Assembly: GCA_029747015.1 (NCBI GenBank)
Contig: JAKOGI010002997.1
Span: forward strand, 1-64,000
Length of the DNA stretch: 64,000 nt
Reading direction: 5' to 3'
Origin: Carnegiea gigantea
Taxonomy: Eukaryota > Streptophyta > Magnoliopsida > Caryophyllales > Cactaceae
The notes beneath the pieces were generated by a model. The model saw nothing but the letters and a program-made list of their open reading frames with translations. It had not been told where the DNA came from and made no database searches. Shown piece after piece: positions 45,807-58,890 of the stretch. Both the position numbers and the translations under genes were made by a program. Each line of letters begins with the position of its first letter. The first letter of the stretch is position 1.

Positions 45807-48800
45807 CACTACTAGAAAATAGATTTCTAACGATGGAAAAAAAGGCCGTTAAAAGTACAATTTACCATCGTTAAAAGTTTTAACGACCAAAAAATTGATG
45901 GTCATCACTCGTCATTATTAGTCCCATCGTTAATACTTTTAACGACGACATAAAAATTTCCATAGTCATTCAAATAATGATGCAAAAAGCCCTCATTGTT
46001 ATTAGATAATTAATTAATGGCGAACAAAATATTACTAACAACCAAATTACTCATCGTAAATTTTTAAAAATATTAATGAAAAAGTTAAAATCGTAACCAT
46101 TAACAATGAACTTGGTTCATCATAATTGTCTCAATGAATATTGGTGACGATTTTTTTTTTGGGTCATTGAAAATTACCATTACACTATAAAATAAATTGT
46201 TATTGAAAATTATGATTACACTATATAACAATAACCAATTGTTTTCATTGTTAATAATTTAATGAGGCTAATGTTTTTTATAAATAGAATGCAAGGCCAA
46301 TTGATCAAATAAATCAGGAAAATACCAATAACACCAATTTTGAATTTATGTGCATTTATCGAATCCAAATGCATTAGTCTGCAAATATTCATGACAAATT
46401 AAGTATAACTAATACATAAACATCCTGAATGCTCCTACTTTAGAAAACCATAATGTAGAAACTAGAATGTCATCGTTACGGTCGATGTTCAAATACATAT
46501 TGTGTTTGGTAGAAAGAAGAAGAGAAAAAAATGCAGATAGAGATATGTCTCCAGGCTCTTCATCCAAAACAGGGGGAGTGCAAGAACTTGGATGAGAATC
46601 TCGCCTCTTCAAGCATCTACAAAAATTGGAGAGAATTATTAGAACTTGAATTCATGGAGATAATTTATCAAAAAGCATGTACATAGAATGCATTTCAATA
46701 AAGCTCCAAAGGAAAAAAAGATCAAAATAGTATATATAAGGCACAACAATTATCCAGATGTTTTGCAAGTAAGAAAAAGTTTGACTAGAATCTCACCTAT
46801 GCTCCTATACATATCACAGGTCAAAAGAGAAATGAAAGCATAGAAGCACATTGCAGTAGCAGGTAGCACTAACAGAGTGTAGTAATAGACTTTTGCAGCA
46901 ACATCTGACTGCAAAAGCAATAGCAGGTTAGTGTTCTAGGCCTGTTCTTCTAAACTTGATTGATGATCTATATCCCAAGCACAACACTAGCATATGCGTA
47001 ATCAAATAACATTAAAAAGAGCCCCCCCTAAAAAAGGAAACACATATAGAATATGCACCAATTAGCCTAAGTTCTGCCTATACATAAGCTAGTCAACACC
47101 TCACCATTTATCCAATGTACAACCTAGCCTCTATGTTTCTTAGTTCTCTTTCAGACAATAAAAAAGGCTAGTTTATAATTTAACCATTCACTTTTTTTTT
47201 TTTGGCCAGGGGGCATCAGAAGTGAGAATTGTGGGCCAGCTAATGCAACATATATGTGTGCCTTTACCTGACATGACCAGGAATATAAACTTAAGAAGAA
47301 AACTGATATTACAATGAAAAACTCCACTGTTTATCAACAAATGAACATCGTTCTAGATGGACTAAAGTCAAAATGCAGCCACTACAAATACACTTAGTAG
47401 AAAAATCAAAAAATAATTGGATGGCTTCATAAGTCTTATTGGCTTGTAAGGTAATAGTAAACTAATAAAAACCCAGTTATGTGGAAATCATATTTTCTTG
47501 CTAACCAATTTCTTGAATTCGTTCTGACATTTGAATGTGCAAACCATATTTTTGCATTATTTTTTTTTTTGATTTGATGCCCTCAATAATTAGATACCCT
47601 GAATCAAAGGTCCCCCCTACATCAAAAAAAGCCAATGCCCAAATAATCACATAAGACAACAACATGCATGAGAACAAATCAAATCCAAAAATATAACACT
47701 AAGATGAATACATTAGTAGCCAATAACCTACAACAAGACTGATAAGCAAACAGCAAAGGCTAATAAAATGGGATATGGTTGAGCATTCCTTGAAGAAGAG
47801 AAAGACCACTCAAACATCATAGATGTGATTATCAACAACCCATTCTATCACGGCTGAAACATAAGCGTTAGGTACTAGTTCAATTGGATATAAAATCAAC
47901 ACAAGTCAGAGAGATGAAAAGAAGAGGAAGGAAGAAATAGAGAAATTAACTAGAGTGCCCCTCACCCTAGCAAATATAGTCAGTGGTATGTCAGTAATAT
48001 CCTACTGGCATTACAATTAGGTTGTGAGGAAGATCCCTACTATGATGAGAATAAAGAAGAACATTCCCTATTAAATAAATTCATTAGATAATTTGCTTAA
48101 TTGATTAGTGAAGTTAAAAAAAGCGAAAAAGAAGTTTAGAAAAACCTGAAATCAGGTAGAGTAGAAGCAAAATTGGCATCGTGATTTCAGTTCCTGAGCT
48201 TCAAATAATGCATAAAACTCTCCTCGAACAATGTTGCATAATACTGCGAATTTAAATGCCATCTAAGCTTAAAAGACCCTAGTCTTAAGACGAGACCTAG
48301 AATAAAGCAGAGTAAAGCTCATTGTAAGCTTACAATTACAAGCTAAGTGCCTTCAATTGGCTTTTGGGGCAAATCTCCATAAAATTTTTGTTATGAACAA
48401 TACTTACACAATCTAGAAGATGATCATTACTCACATGAACCTATAATCTCAAACTAGGCAAGAGAATCTTATGCAAGACAACAGGTCCTCAAGACATTTT
48501 ATCAAAAACCTAATGTGCAACGAATAAAGTCATCATATCCCATATCTAAATGCTAGATTTGTGGGCATAAACAACCAACTGGCTTTCTTTTGATAAAATT
48601 AGTCCAAATAAATCAATATAAATCCAAACATGGGGTTTTTAAGAGAAACCCAGAATGCTTTGCAAGCCCAGAAAGTCTATACGTTGTCCACATAAATCTG
48701 GAGTTAATTAATAGAATAGTAATGGATATCAATGTTTCAAAATAAACTCACTGATTGGACTAACTACAAGTGAATCAAGCAAATCCATAATATGAAGAAG

Positions 48801-49407
48801 AAGAAGTCATATCAAAATCGAAAACACTTTTGAACCAAATTCACACCAAAAACAGTTTGGGTAAAAAGAAGACAAGCATTAACTGAAAAATTTAATAAGA
48901 TAGTACACAATTTGATTAGTACAAAGTGAGAGAAGAGAAGAAGAAGAAGAATAAGAAGAAGAACGCAAGGCATAAACCTGTGCAATGGAGATGAACAACT
49001 ATCCTCAATTAGGGTTGTTCGTGCGTTCGTGGTTTAGGAAGGAAGACAATCAGAAGTAGTGGTCCTAAATTTATAGTTTTCAATGTTGTTCTTGTTGTTT
49101 CCTTCTAATTATTTTATTTTTTTTAATTGAAAGGCTGATTATTTCAATTGGGGGGAGAAATTGTATTAGTTGCCTTATTTAAATTTTTTACTTTCCTTCC
49201 TAATTTATATATATTTTCCTTCTAATGGCACTAACAACAAAATTGTAAAAATTAATAACGATGTGTTTTACTTTATCATGATTGAAAGGTGAGTTTGCAT
49301 TAAAAGTAAATGACAAAAATTTAATTTCGTCGTTAGGAACACTCTATCACAATGACTTATGGCTTTGGTCGTTAAAACGTGGTTGTTAAATATAATTTCC
49401 AGTAGTG
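45807..49407. mobile_element. CACTA (En/Spm-like) DNA transposon, apparently non-autonomous
   Basis: Terminal inverted repeats CACTACTAGAAAA (left) and the complement of CACTACTGGAAAT (right) are flanked by a perfect 3-bp duplication CTA (45804-45806, 49408-49410), the CACTA hallmark. Sub-terminal copies of TAACGA/TCGTTA occur at both ends (45,830-45,960; 49,255-49,385), like the transposase-binding repeats of this superfamily. Length 3601 bp. No transposase (TNPA/TNPD) ORF was recognised; the longest frame is 67 aa (46409-46612). The interior has a GAA-rich run at 48,928-48,962 and otherwise nothing recognisable; captured host sequence is possible. Confidence 0.9.
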
Positions 49408-49410
49408 CTA

Positions 49411-50818
49411 TTTGGAGAAAAACTATTTGTTTTTTTATGATAGAGATAATTCTTAAGATTGAAGCATCTTGAGCAACTCCAATATTTTTATTTTTCATAT
49501 GAGAAGCAAAGTCAAATCTGTTCTTATTTCTAAGAATATTTGAAAATTTTTCATTCGGATTGACAGTGAAAGGATAAATTTGAGTAAGGAAGGGAGTTCC
49601 AAGAATACATATTATTTGAGATTTTTAACAAGTATAAAAACATATTTGAAACAATATTCATTGTTACAAATGTAAGCATCTTCAGCTCATAATTAATTTG
49701 CAATTTGATCCAGTAGCAGTAGTCATTTTTTCTTTAGTTTTCTCAAAAAATTTTGAAGGAATTGAACCTTCTTGTATACCATTCGTCTCAGCACTGCTAT
49801 TAGTAGAATGATGGAATGAAGTTTGAAATTTTTAACTAGGATAGTAATAGAAAATTACTATTTTTGAAAACTAATACGATTAACTACTAAAAGGAATGTT
49901 GCATGATTTTGCTCACATGGACTAAATTTAGGAGAGGTAGGTGTGGATTGATAAGGTGATTTTCAGGACTCAAGAGAAGAAACTCGAATTTCAAGTTCCT
50001 GAAATTGAGAAACAAGGATTGAATTCGTATTTTCATAGAGACTTTGCATTGTAATTTTTATTTGTTAATTCTTTGACTTCGGCTTTGAGCTGACTGACTT
50101 TTTATTTTAATTCTTTGACCGTTATTGGTTTAGAGAGATACGATCCTTATCTTTCATAAGTTTCTATTGCCTGTTTTAAACTAAAAGGTTGTCTTTTCGA
50201 CTCAGCAATTTTATCTTTGAGCAATCAGTTCTTAAGCCATCACAGACATTGAGTTTTAATTTCCGGTTCCTTAATTGTCTTCATGACGTCGAAGAGGAGT
50301 TCCTCTTGAGATTGATCTTTTGTGATGATATTACAATTATTAGCATGAAGGGTAACTTCTTCATCCAAAAATTAGAATGGCTAGACTTAGATGTTTGAAT
50401 TTCACTAAGAACTTCCTCAGAATCATCATGAATCAAAAGGGAAACCATTATTTCTTGAAATATTTTATCTTCAAGCTGCATAATTTCCTCCATTAAGTGA
50501 CATTTATCCGCTTTGTGTCCTACTTGACGACACTTACAACAAGCAATGACTTGCGTGTGAGAGGGGCTTGGTATATTTTTCTTTTTATTAGGGTGGTTAC
50601 CTTCAGAGGTATTCTTGGGCTTTTAACAATATGAATTTTTAAATATTTTGAGGATCTTTTAATAACTTTTTTCTTCTTAGATGAAGGAGCTTTAAATTTT
50701 CTTATGAATAGTGTATTTTATTTTTAATTCTTAGTTCTGTGCAAAGGGCTAATCGTTCTTTGTTAATAAAGCTAAATTAGTGACCATAAGTTAAACTATG
50801 CCCTGGGATTACTGTTGT
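49411..50818 (-). pseudogene. Lineage I protease, coiled coil, zinc knuckle, capsid second half, minus strand
   Basis: Runs leftward. Open pieces 49268-49498 and 50281-50493. The zinc knuckle at about 50,500-50,550 is intact in pattern (C-X2-C-X4-H-X4-C). It ends at about 50,818 where the plus-strand primer site and leader begin: the mirror of the joins at 25,940 and 41,920. Confidence 0.7.
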
Positions 50819-52625
50819 TCTCCAATTGATATCAGAGCCAAATGTCTACATAAGTGTTATCTTTCAAGAGTCTACCTGGTGTTAACCTTAACATGATTTA
50901 GGACTTAATCCCCCAAGATTAGTCAAGGGATTTATTAATTAGACTAAAGATGGTTAATTAACCATTAATGACACATAGATATCCTCATTAAGGACTTGGA
51001 TAAGTTAGTCATTTGGCATGGACACTGCATTGGTTAGCATTGTTGGTCAGCCTCTACGAGTCCTTAGGATACTCTAGTAAGTCTGTTGGTCATCCTATTG
51101 ATTGGCGGACTCGACAGTATAGGGTCAGAATGGAGGTAGTTCCGGTGTGGCCCTAAAGTGCATTGTTAGGTGATTAGTAAGTCTTTGTTAAGTGTTATTT
51201 CATGTTAATTAATTTCTTTAGTTTAATCGATTATCCTAAGACTAATCATCTTGTTGCCATGATATCATCATCATCGATTCATCGTCATGTAGCCCTCTTT
51301 TACATTTAAGCATAATTCCTAATGAAAGTTTGTATTCAAACGAAAACTATTTCAAACAAAATGGTTTGTGCTAACTCATCAATCAACCTCTTCTGCTAAA
51401 GTTTTAAAACTCTCGAACTTTTCAAGAAAAAAATTTCTTTTGAAGCAAAAAAAAATGAAATTTCAAATTAACGGAGTCTATTTTAATAAAGAGTTTTATC
51501 ATGATTACAATCTAATATATAAAGACTAGTTTTTTTCTTATTTTTGTAAGGATGTGTAACAATTACTTAAAATTTTAATGTACAATCAATTGGCAAAAAA
51601 TCAAACAAAATATACCTTTTTTGATTGGCTAGAGAACTATCTTTCAAAATATCAACTTCTTATTCCTATTTATAATAAGTTCATTTGTGCCACAAAATAA
51701 AACTTATGGGATAATCTTATCCTTAAAAATACAATTGTTTCTATACATCCTTCTTCTGTCATTAAAAACAAAGATCATTTTCCAAAGCAAGAAATTCAAA
51801 ATACTTTTAAAAATATATTCTGCTTCAAAAGATATTTTTTACTAATAAACCATCATGTACCAATCAACCTGAGAGTTTAGATTCCGAATCCAACACTATA
51901 GATAATTCAAAGCTTTTTCAAAACATTGAAGATAATTTCAATGAAACTCAAATCAATTAATTAGGTACACAAAATAATAGATTGAAAAAATAGAAACCAA
52001 AATCAATCATATTATCCTAGACCTACCCATATTTAGATCTTCAACTTGAAACCGGCAAATTGTTAATTTAATTCAGCTATGATGAAAACACTGTGTATGA
52101 GTGGAATATAGATGAAAAATCTAAATATGAAATTTTCATTTCTCTTGAAGAAATGGGTATTTATGCAATTTCATATATTGCAGAAGGAGTCACTACCAAA
52201 GATGCTATAGAACTCATTGCTTCTGGCTTCACATGTTAACCCAAAAATTGGAGGGATAATATTCTTATTGAACAAGATTGGATGAATATCTTACATCATT
52301 AGCTTTAAAGTTCAATGGAAACTATTCAAGAGCCACAAACCTTTGAGGTCAAGGAAGAAACTATCTGTAAGTCTAATGCAGTAGAATATCCCATTTTAGT
52401 CATGTACATCATAGAAAATACTGAAGAATTGACCTCTCTCCATTTAACAATAATTCAAAATCTTAGGTGTCCAAGTCTAAGCGATTACAAATGGTATAAG
52501 GATACTTTCCTTATCTATGTCCTAAAGGTAAGCTGTCAATGAAAATTATTGGAAAGAAAAATTACTTCTAGATTACCCAACTTATTTTCCCAAAGAATAA
52601 GACAAAGGTTGAAAGGTAATCGTGA
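50819..52625 (+). pseudogene. Lineage I primer site, leader, N-terminus, capsid first half (third inverted example)
   Basis: A primer site with one change, TGATATCAGAGC (50827-50838), is followed by a ~470-nt leader, the N-terminal start near 51,310, the N-region, and capsid to 52,625 (52315-52542 open). Both neighbours are on the minus strand, so relative to them this segment is inverted just as in the other two blocks. Confidence 0.73.
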
Positions 52626-54200
52626 TCTTGAATACAAGTTAGCAGTAGTGGAATGTGACACTCAGTAAAACTATATTGTGGTGATCTTTTGAAGTAGAAG
52701 AGCCAATGCTCCTTAACTAGATAGATGTCCGCATCAAGATTAACTGTTTAAATAAATTGAATGATACGTTGACCAATTGGTCATAAAAACGGATAGTTTG
52801 TATGTAGCTAGTAGGGACCACGATAAGCACTGGATTGTCATAGAGTTCTTGGAAGAGTGATCTGTAAAATATGATGATCTAGAGGTAGGTATAAAAGCAC
52901 GAGTCAGTTGGATGTTGAATGGGGGTAGAATTAAATGTAGATGGCATATGGAATAATGAAATTGAACAATAGGTACTTTGCTTGAATACATTCTCTAGTG
53001 AGGAAGTCAAAAAGGGATTTTTATCCCCACTAATGAATTTGGTATCAAAATTAAAAACTAAAAGTATTACTTGCCAACAAGTAAAAATTGCTTCGATATA
53101 AGATTTTGAACTCCTTTTTATAGAACTTCTTTTGCACTTTTACATTCAATTCTTAATAATAATGTTTTGTAATATAAATCATCTTGAATTTTTGAAATAC
53201 ACAAGACAATAGATAAAACTTCTTTTTTAATGGTGGAGTAAAGGACTTGGTGTCCAGTCGATGCTACACTATGAAACCTTACTAATTATTTAGGATTTAG
53301 ATTAAGACGTTGCTTGAGAATTCCTTCAAACATTTTATGTGACACATATATTTCAATTATCATGAATGCATGTGGATGTGATATGCCTAGACATGGGAGA
53401 TATTTAACTTTACTCTTGATATACTTGACTATTTAAGTATGCTCTTGCAACCATACAAGACTATTTTCTTAAGTCTTTGAAATAATGGTTTGCGAATTTG
53501 TTCAAGTTTAGGAAAAAATATGCAATATAATTAAGAGAACCATAGAATCTTTGCGATTGATTTTTGTCTTTGATTTCATTTGAAATTTGTTTGCAAATTT
53601 AATGGATTGCTTAATGGGTTTAATAGTGCCATTAAAAATATCATGGCCTAAAAATCAGATTTTGATTTGAAATAATTCTATTGTTTGAACAAAAACTGCT
53701 AAACCATTTCTTTTAATGACATTAAAGAATGCTTTTATATGCTTAAAATGTTAATCTAAAGTATTCAAATAAATAAGATCGTCTTCAACGTAAACTATTG
53801 AAAATTCAGAATAATCATTGAGTATATCGTTCATAATATGTTGAAATTTAGAAAGAACATTTTTTAGTCCAAATGCATCACATTCCATTTGTAGCGTCCA
53901 AATGGAACTATGAATGTAGGTTTATAGCTATATTTTTCAGCAATTTGAATTTGTCAGAAGCCAGATTTCATATCAAATTTTGAAAATATTTTTGCATGAT
54001 ATAATTTTCCTAATAAATATTTTTTTATTAGGAATTTCTTTCTCTCCCAAAAAAACATTTAAATATTAGTGCACACATAATCTTTAAATAATTTTTTGAT
54101 CTTTTGAATTTTTGGTATGACAAGTTGATCGTTAATACTTGCTTGAATAATTTCTATTTAGATAAAATCCATTTGTTTTTCTGTAGTAGAGATAATTTTA
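52626..54200 (-). pseudogene. Lineage I 3' tail, RNase H, RT and start of protease region, minus strand
   Basis: Mirror of 37.9-40.1 kb. Open piece 52740-52991. RT near 53,500-53,990; the protease-RT connector is shortened differently from the plus-strand copies (near 54,000-54,050). Interrupted at 54,200 by the solo LTR. Confidence 0.68.
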
Positions 54201-55659
54201 TGGAGACCTACCAAGGCAACATGATTAAAGCCTTCAAGTCAATCAAGGAAGTCCAAGTTTCAGAACCAAAGTCCAATAAGTGACCCACGTTTTGTTGAGG
54301 TCACAAATAGAATGTCCCAGGTACGAAACAGTGCAACAACCTGGTTTTGCTTATCAATTTACTTATGCCTTCTTGATGTTTAAGTCCAATATTTTTGTAT
54401 ATTTTGGTTCCCCAATATGTCCTCTTTCCAAGGAATCAAGAATCACTCAAATTAGACATCAATTGGTCACTTAAAGCCAAGAACAAAATTTGAAGGTTAG
54501 AACTGCTAGTTTATCACAACATGTACGTTTCTCAGGCCTTTGAAAGCTTTAAGTCCATAATTTTTACATATCTTGGATGTTAGCTATTTGGTCCAAGCAA
54601 GAAAATCATGTTAAATCAGGTAAATATTAAAGAACCAAGGCCATTTTCTAAATCATGTTGGACTGCACCTGGTTCTACCCGATTTTGTTTAACTGAGGTT
54701 TTAGGCCAACCAATGATGATTTAAACCTGATTTCTCATTGCGAGGGTTAGTAGGCATCTTCAGTTTTCCCCCCATGGAAGGAAATCTAAATCATACTCAC
54801 TTTTTGCATGAGATATGTGGTGTCTAAAAGAGTCTTAAAGTGCTAAAACTGCTAGGTTGCATCTAGTTGGTTTGTTTGGTGGTTACTCCTTCTCTTTTCC
54901 ATTCAATCATGACCAAGCAGCATAATTTGCTAGTTAAAGGAAGTTGAAGCATAATCATGAGCCTCTTTAGCCCAGCAAAATCAAGATCCAATGAGAAATA
55001 AGGAAGGAAAGGCAAGAATGGTCCTATTGGCTAGCCCTAAAGTGCCTCTTCCCAGTAGCCTTTTCCTGTCTCCTCCATGTACAAGCAGCCTTCTTAAGGC
55101 TTAATGAATAGCTTAGGAGGAGTTTATGGCTTTAACCTTTTGCTTAGCTAGACTCATTGCTTGTAATTAGCTTAGTTAAACATGCTTTGTACTTAAACAG
55201 AATGTAAGCTAGTTTTAAGTACAGTTAGAGGTTTCCTAAGCAAAACCTCTAAATCCTTTCCTAGGCAACCAAGGACGTGTATAAGGGTAGCATAGAGCTT
55301 ACTTTGTGAAACATATTTGAGTATTGAGTGAAAGAAGTTGAGCTTTGTTCCTTTGAGTTTGTTAAACATTACTTGCTTATCCTAACTTAGGCCGAGTTAG
55401 GTGGTGGTCAAGTGAGTCTTAACTCTTGATTAGGTGATATTTCTGTATCTTAGTTAAGGTTAAGGACCCTAATCTTATTCTTGGTGGTGTTTCTATATCC
55501 TTGAACAAACTTAGTTTTTCACTAGATTAGTCTTCGGTGGTGATTTCTGTATCCAAAGATTAGTTTAGTTCTATCGTTTATTACCCTTGATTCTAACCTT
55601 TCTTGGTTTTAGTTTTCACTTTTGAATTGAGTTAAGTTTAACCCTTGAGAGGTACATCA
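54201..55659 (+). repeat. Solo LTR, same family as element E
   Basis: 1459 bp, TGGAGACCTACC to GGTACATCA, flanked on both sides by TAATTTTA (54193-54200; 55660-55667). No internal region, so it is a product of LTR-LTR recombination. Units related to GTGTTTCTGTATCC occur three times (55,440-55,560), as in LTR A. A stretch around 55,140-55,310 matches the minus strand of 59,655-59,830 (element E LTR). A candidate TATA, GTATAAGG, lies near 55,280. Confidence 0.82.
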
Positions 55660-58600
55660 TAATTTTAAGATTGAAGCTTCTCAAAAAATTGTAATATCTT
55701 TATTTTCATAGGAAAAGCAAGTCAAATCTAATTTCTTTTCCAACAATATTTTAATAAACTCCTTCAGAATTAATGATGAAAGGGTAAATTTGACTGAGGA
55801 AAGAAGTTCTAAGAATAGCATGTTGTTTGACTTTTTTAATAAGTATAAAACCATTTTTGAAATAACATTCATTGTTGTAAATATAACCATCTAAAAGGTT
55901 GTAACCAATTTGAAGTTTAGATCTAATACCACTGGTGATTGTTTCTTTAATTTTCTCAAAATATTTTAAAAGAATCAAGCCTTCTTGAATACAATTCATA
56001 TAAGCACTGCTATCTAATATGATGGTGGAATGAAGTTTGAAATCTTTAACTAGGATAGTAATAGAAACATACGTCTTCTGAACATCAATTCAATTAATTA
56101 CTAAAAGAAATGCTTCATGATTTTGTTCATCTAGACCAAATTTAGAAGAAGGAGGTGGGAATTAATTAGGGGCTTTTGAAGATTCAAGAAAAGAAACTTG
56201 ATTTTCAAGTTCTTGAAGTTGAGAAATAAGGATTGAATATATTTCTTCATGGAGATTTTGCATTTTAATTTGCTTTCTTAATTTTTTAACTTCGGCTTTG
56301 AGCTAATTTACTTCTTATTTTAATTCTTTGACTATTATGGGTTTGGAGTGATAGGATCTTTATCCTTAACAAGTTTCTATAACTCATTTTAGAGTAAGAG
56401 GTTGTATTTTTGACTTGGTAACTTTATCCTTAAGCAATAGGTCTTAAGCCTTTGGAGACACTGAGTTTTAACTTTTGTTTCCTCAGTTTCCTTCATGATG
56501 TCAAAGAGGAGCTCCTCTTCAGATAGATTTTTTGTGATCACAGTACAATTATTAAGACATAGCGTAACTTCTTCATTTGAAGAGTTAGAATGGCTGGAAT
56601 CAAATGTTTGAATTTCTCAAAGGGATTCCTCAGAATTATCATGAATTAAAAGGGATAACATTATTTCTTGAAGGTTTTTTCATCCTCAGGTTCCATAATT
56701 ATCTCTATTAAGGGACATATATTAGCTTTATGTTCTACTTTATAACACTTATAACAAGCAATTATTTGTGTCTGATAGGGATTCGTATATTTTTCTTTTT
56801 ATTAAGGAGGTTACCTTTGGAGGTTTTCTTGGGATTTTGGTCTGGTGTATTTTTAATTTCATTTTTTTTTGGGAGAAGTTTTTGAAGATTTTTAAAATTT
56901 TTTTTCGTTCTTAGATGAAGGAGCTTCAAATTTTGAATACCCAAAATGTTCACAAAATGATCCAAGTTCATTTCGGAATTGATTCTTTTTAGATTGATAT
57001 TTATTTTGAATTCTTAGTTCAATGCAAAGATAATCCTTCTTGTTTGATAAAGCTAAGTGACCGTAAGTTAAACTATGCCATGGGATTTATGTTGTTCTGC
57101 AATGATCTTTTAACCTTTGTCTTATTCTTTGGAAAAATAAAGCAGGTAATCCAGAAATGACATTTTCGTTCCAATAATATTCATTTACATCTTTTCTTCA
57201 CATAGGCAAGAATGTATCCTTATATCATTTGTAATCGCTTAAACTTGGACATCCAAGATTTTGAATTATTTTGAAATGGGAAGTGGTTAATTTTTTAGTG
57301 TTTCCTATGAAGTACATGATTATAGTATAAATAAGGTATTCTACCGCATCAGACTTACAGGTAATTACTAGTTTGACCTTAGAGGTTTGTGAATCTTGAA
57401 TGAGATTTGTTGAACTTTGAAGTTGATGGTGTAAGGTATCCACCCTCTCCTATTCGGTAAGAATGTTATACCACCAGTGTTTTTGTTACCTTGTGAAGCA
57501 AGAAGCAAGGAGTTTTGCAGTATCTTTCACAGAGACTCCTTTCGCAATATGTGAAGTTGCATGAATTGGATTGAAGAGTATCGACAATTTCATACTCTCA
57601 CTTTCCATCTATATTCCACTCATAAATAGTATTTCTATCTTACCTGAATTCAATTAATGACATATTCATTTCGAGTTAAAGGTCTCGAGAGGTAAGTCTC
57701 GGATAATATGGCTGATTCTGATTTCAATTTTTTTCATCTATTATTTTGCAAACCTAGTTTATTAATTTGAGTTTCATTGAAATTATCTTCAACGGTTTGA
57801 ATAATATTTGAATTATCTATAGTGTTGGATTCAGAATCTGAACTCTCAGGTTCATTACCACATGATGCTTATCAGTGCAAAATATTTCTTTTGAAGGATA
57901 AGTTTCAAAAGCTTTTTGAATTTCTTGTTTTAGAAAAGGACTGATTGTAGAATCAACACGATAGATGAAGGATGAAAAGAAACACTTTTTTCTTTAAGGA
58001 TAAGATTATGCCATAAGTTTTGTTTTCTAGCACAAATAGATTTACTGTAATTGGGGATAGATAGTTGATGTTGTCAAATATGTTTACTTAGCTATCAAAG
58101 AAGGGTATATTGTCTTTGATTTTAGCAAATTAATTGTAATAAATAATTTTGAGTAATTTTTGTGTATCTTTAGAAAAATAAGAAAAGAACTAGTCTTTGT
58201 ACATTTGATTGTAATCCTAATCTAACACTTTATTAAGATAGACTTTGTTAATTTGAACTTCAATTTTGTTCCTCTCAAAGGAGTTTCTTCTTGAAAAGTT
58301 TGAAATTTCAATGCTTTAGTATAAGAGGTTGATTATTGGTTGAGAGAAATCATTTCATGTGAAATAGTTTTCGTTGTAATGCAAACTTTTATTATGTATC
58401 ATGCTTGAATGTAAAAGAGAGTAAGATGATGATGATGATGATGATAATGATGCCATAACGATAAGACGATTAGTTTCAAGACAATCAATTAAACTAAAGA
58501 AATCAATTAGCATGAAATGACACATAAATATACTTATTGCAGATAAAGATTTGCTAATCACCTAATAATGCATTGCGGGACCACACCAGGACTACCTCCA

Positions 58601-58890
58601 TTCCAACCCTATGCTGCATGGACACCCAATTATCATGCTAACCAATGGACTTACCATGGTGCCCTAAGGACTTGCAAAGGCTCACCACCGCTGCTAACTA
58701 ACACAACTTCTATGCAAAATGCCTAACTTATCTAAGTCCTTAATAAGGACATTTATATATCATTAAGAGTTAATTAACCTTCTTTAGGCTAATTGATAAA
58801 TTGATTGACTAATCCTAGGGGATTTAGTTGTGAATCATGATAAGGTTAACATTAGGTAGACTCTTGAAAGATAGCACTTGAGTAGACGCT
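55660..58890 (-). pseudogene. Lineage I protease to N-terminus and leader, minus strand, uninverted order
   Basis: Leftward: leader (58,400-58,890), start (58355-58561 open), N-region, capsid continuous through 57,100, zinc knuckle (56,730-56,770, all four ligands present), coiled coil, protease (55681-55890 and 55751-55999 open; D-to-N-like change at the active site near 56,013). Like 19,720-24,185 it keeps the parental capsid order. A (GAT)n tract lies at 58,424-58,450. Homology stops inside the primer site (GCTCT at about 58,889). Confidence 0.7.

Noticed and set aside
46409..46612. 67-aa frame in the CACTA element as a transposase piece
   Set aside because: No TNPA/TNPD-like motif recognised; too short to call.
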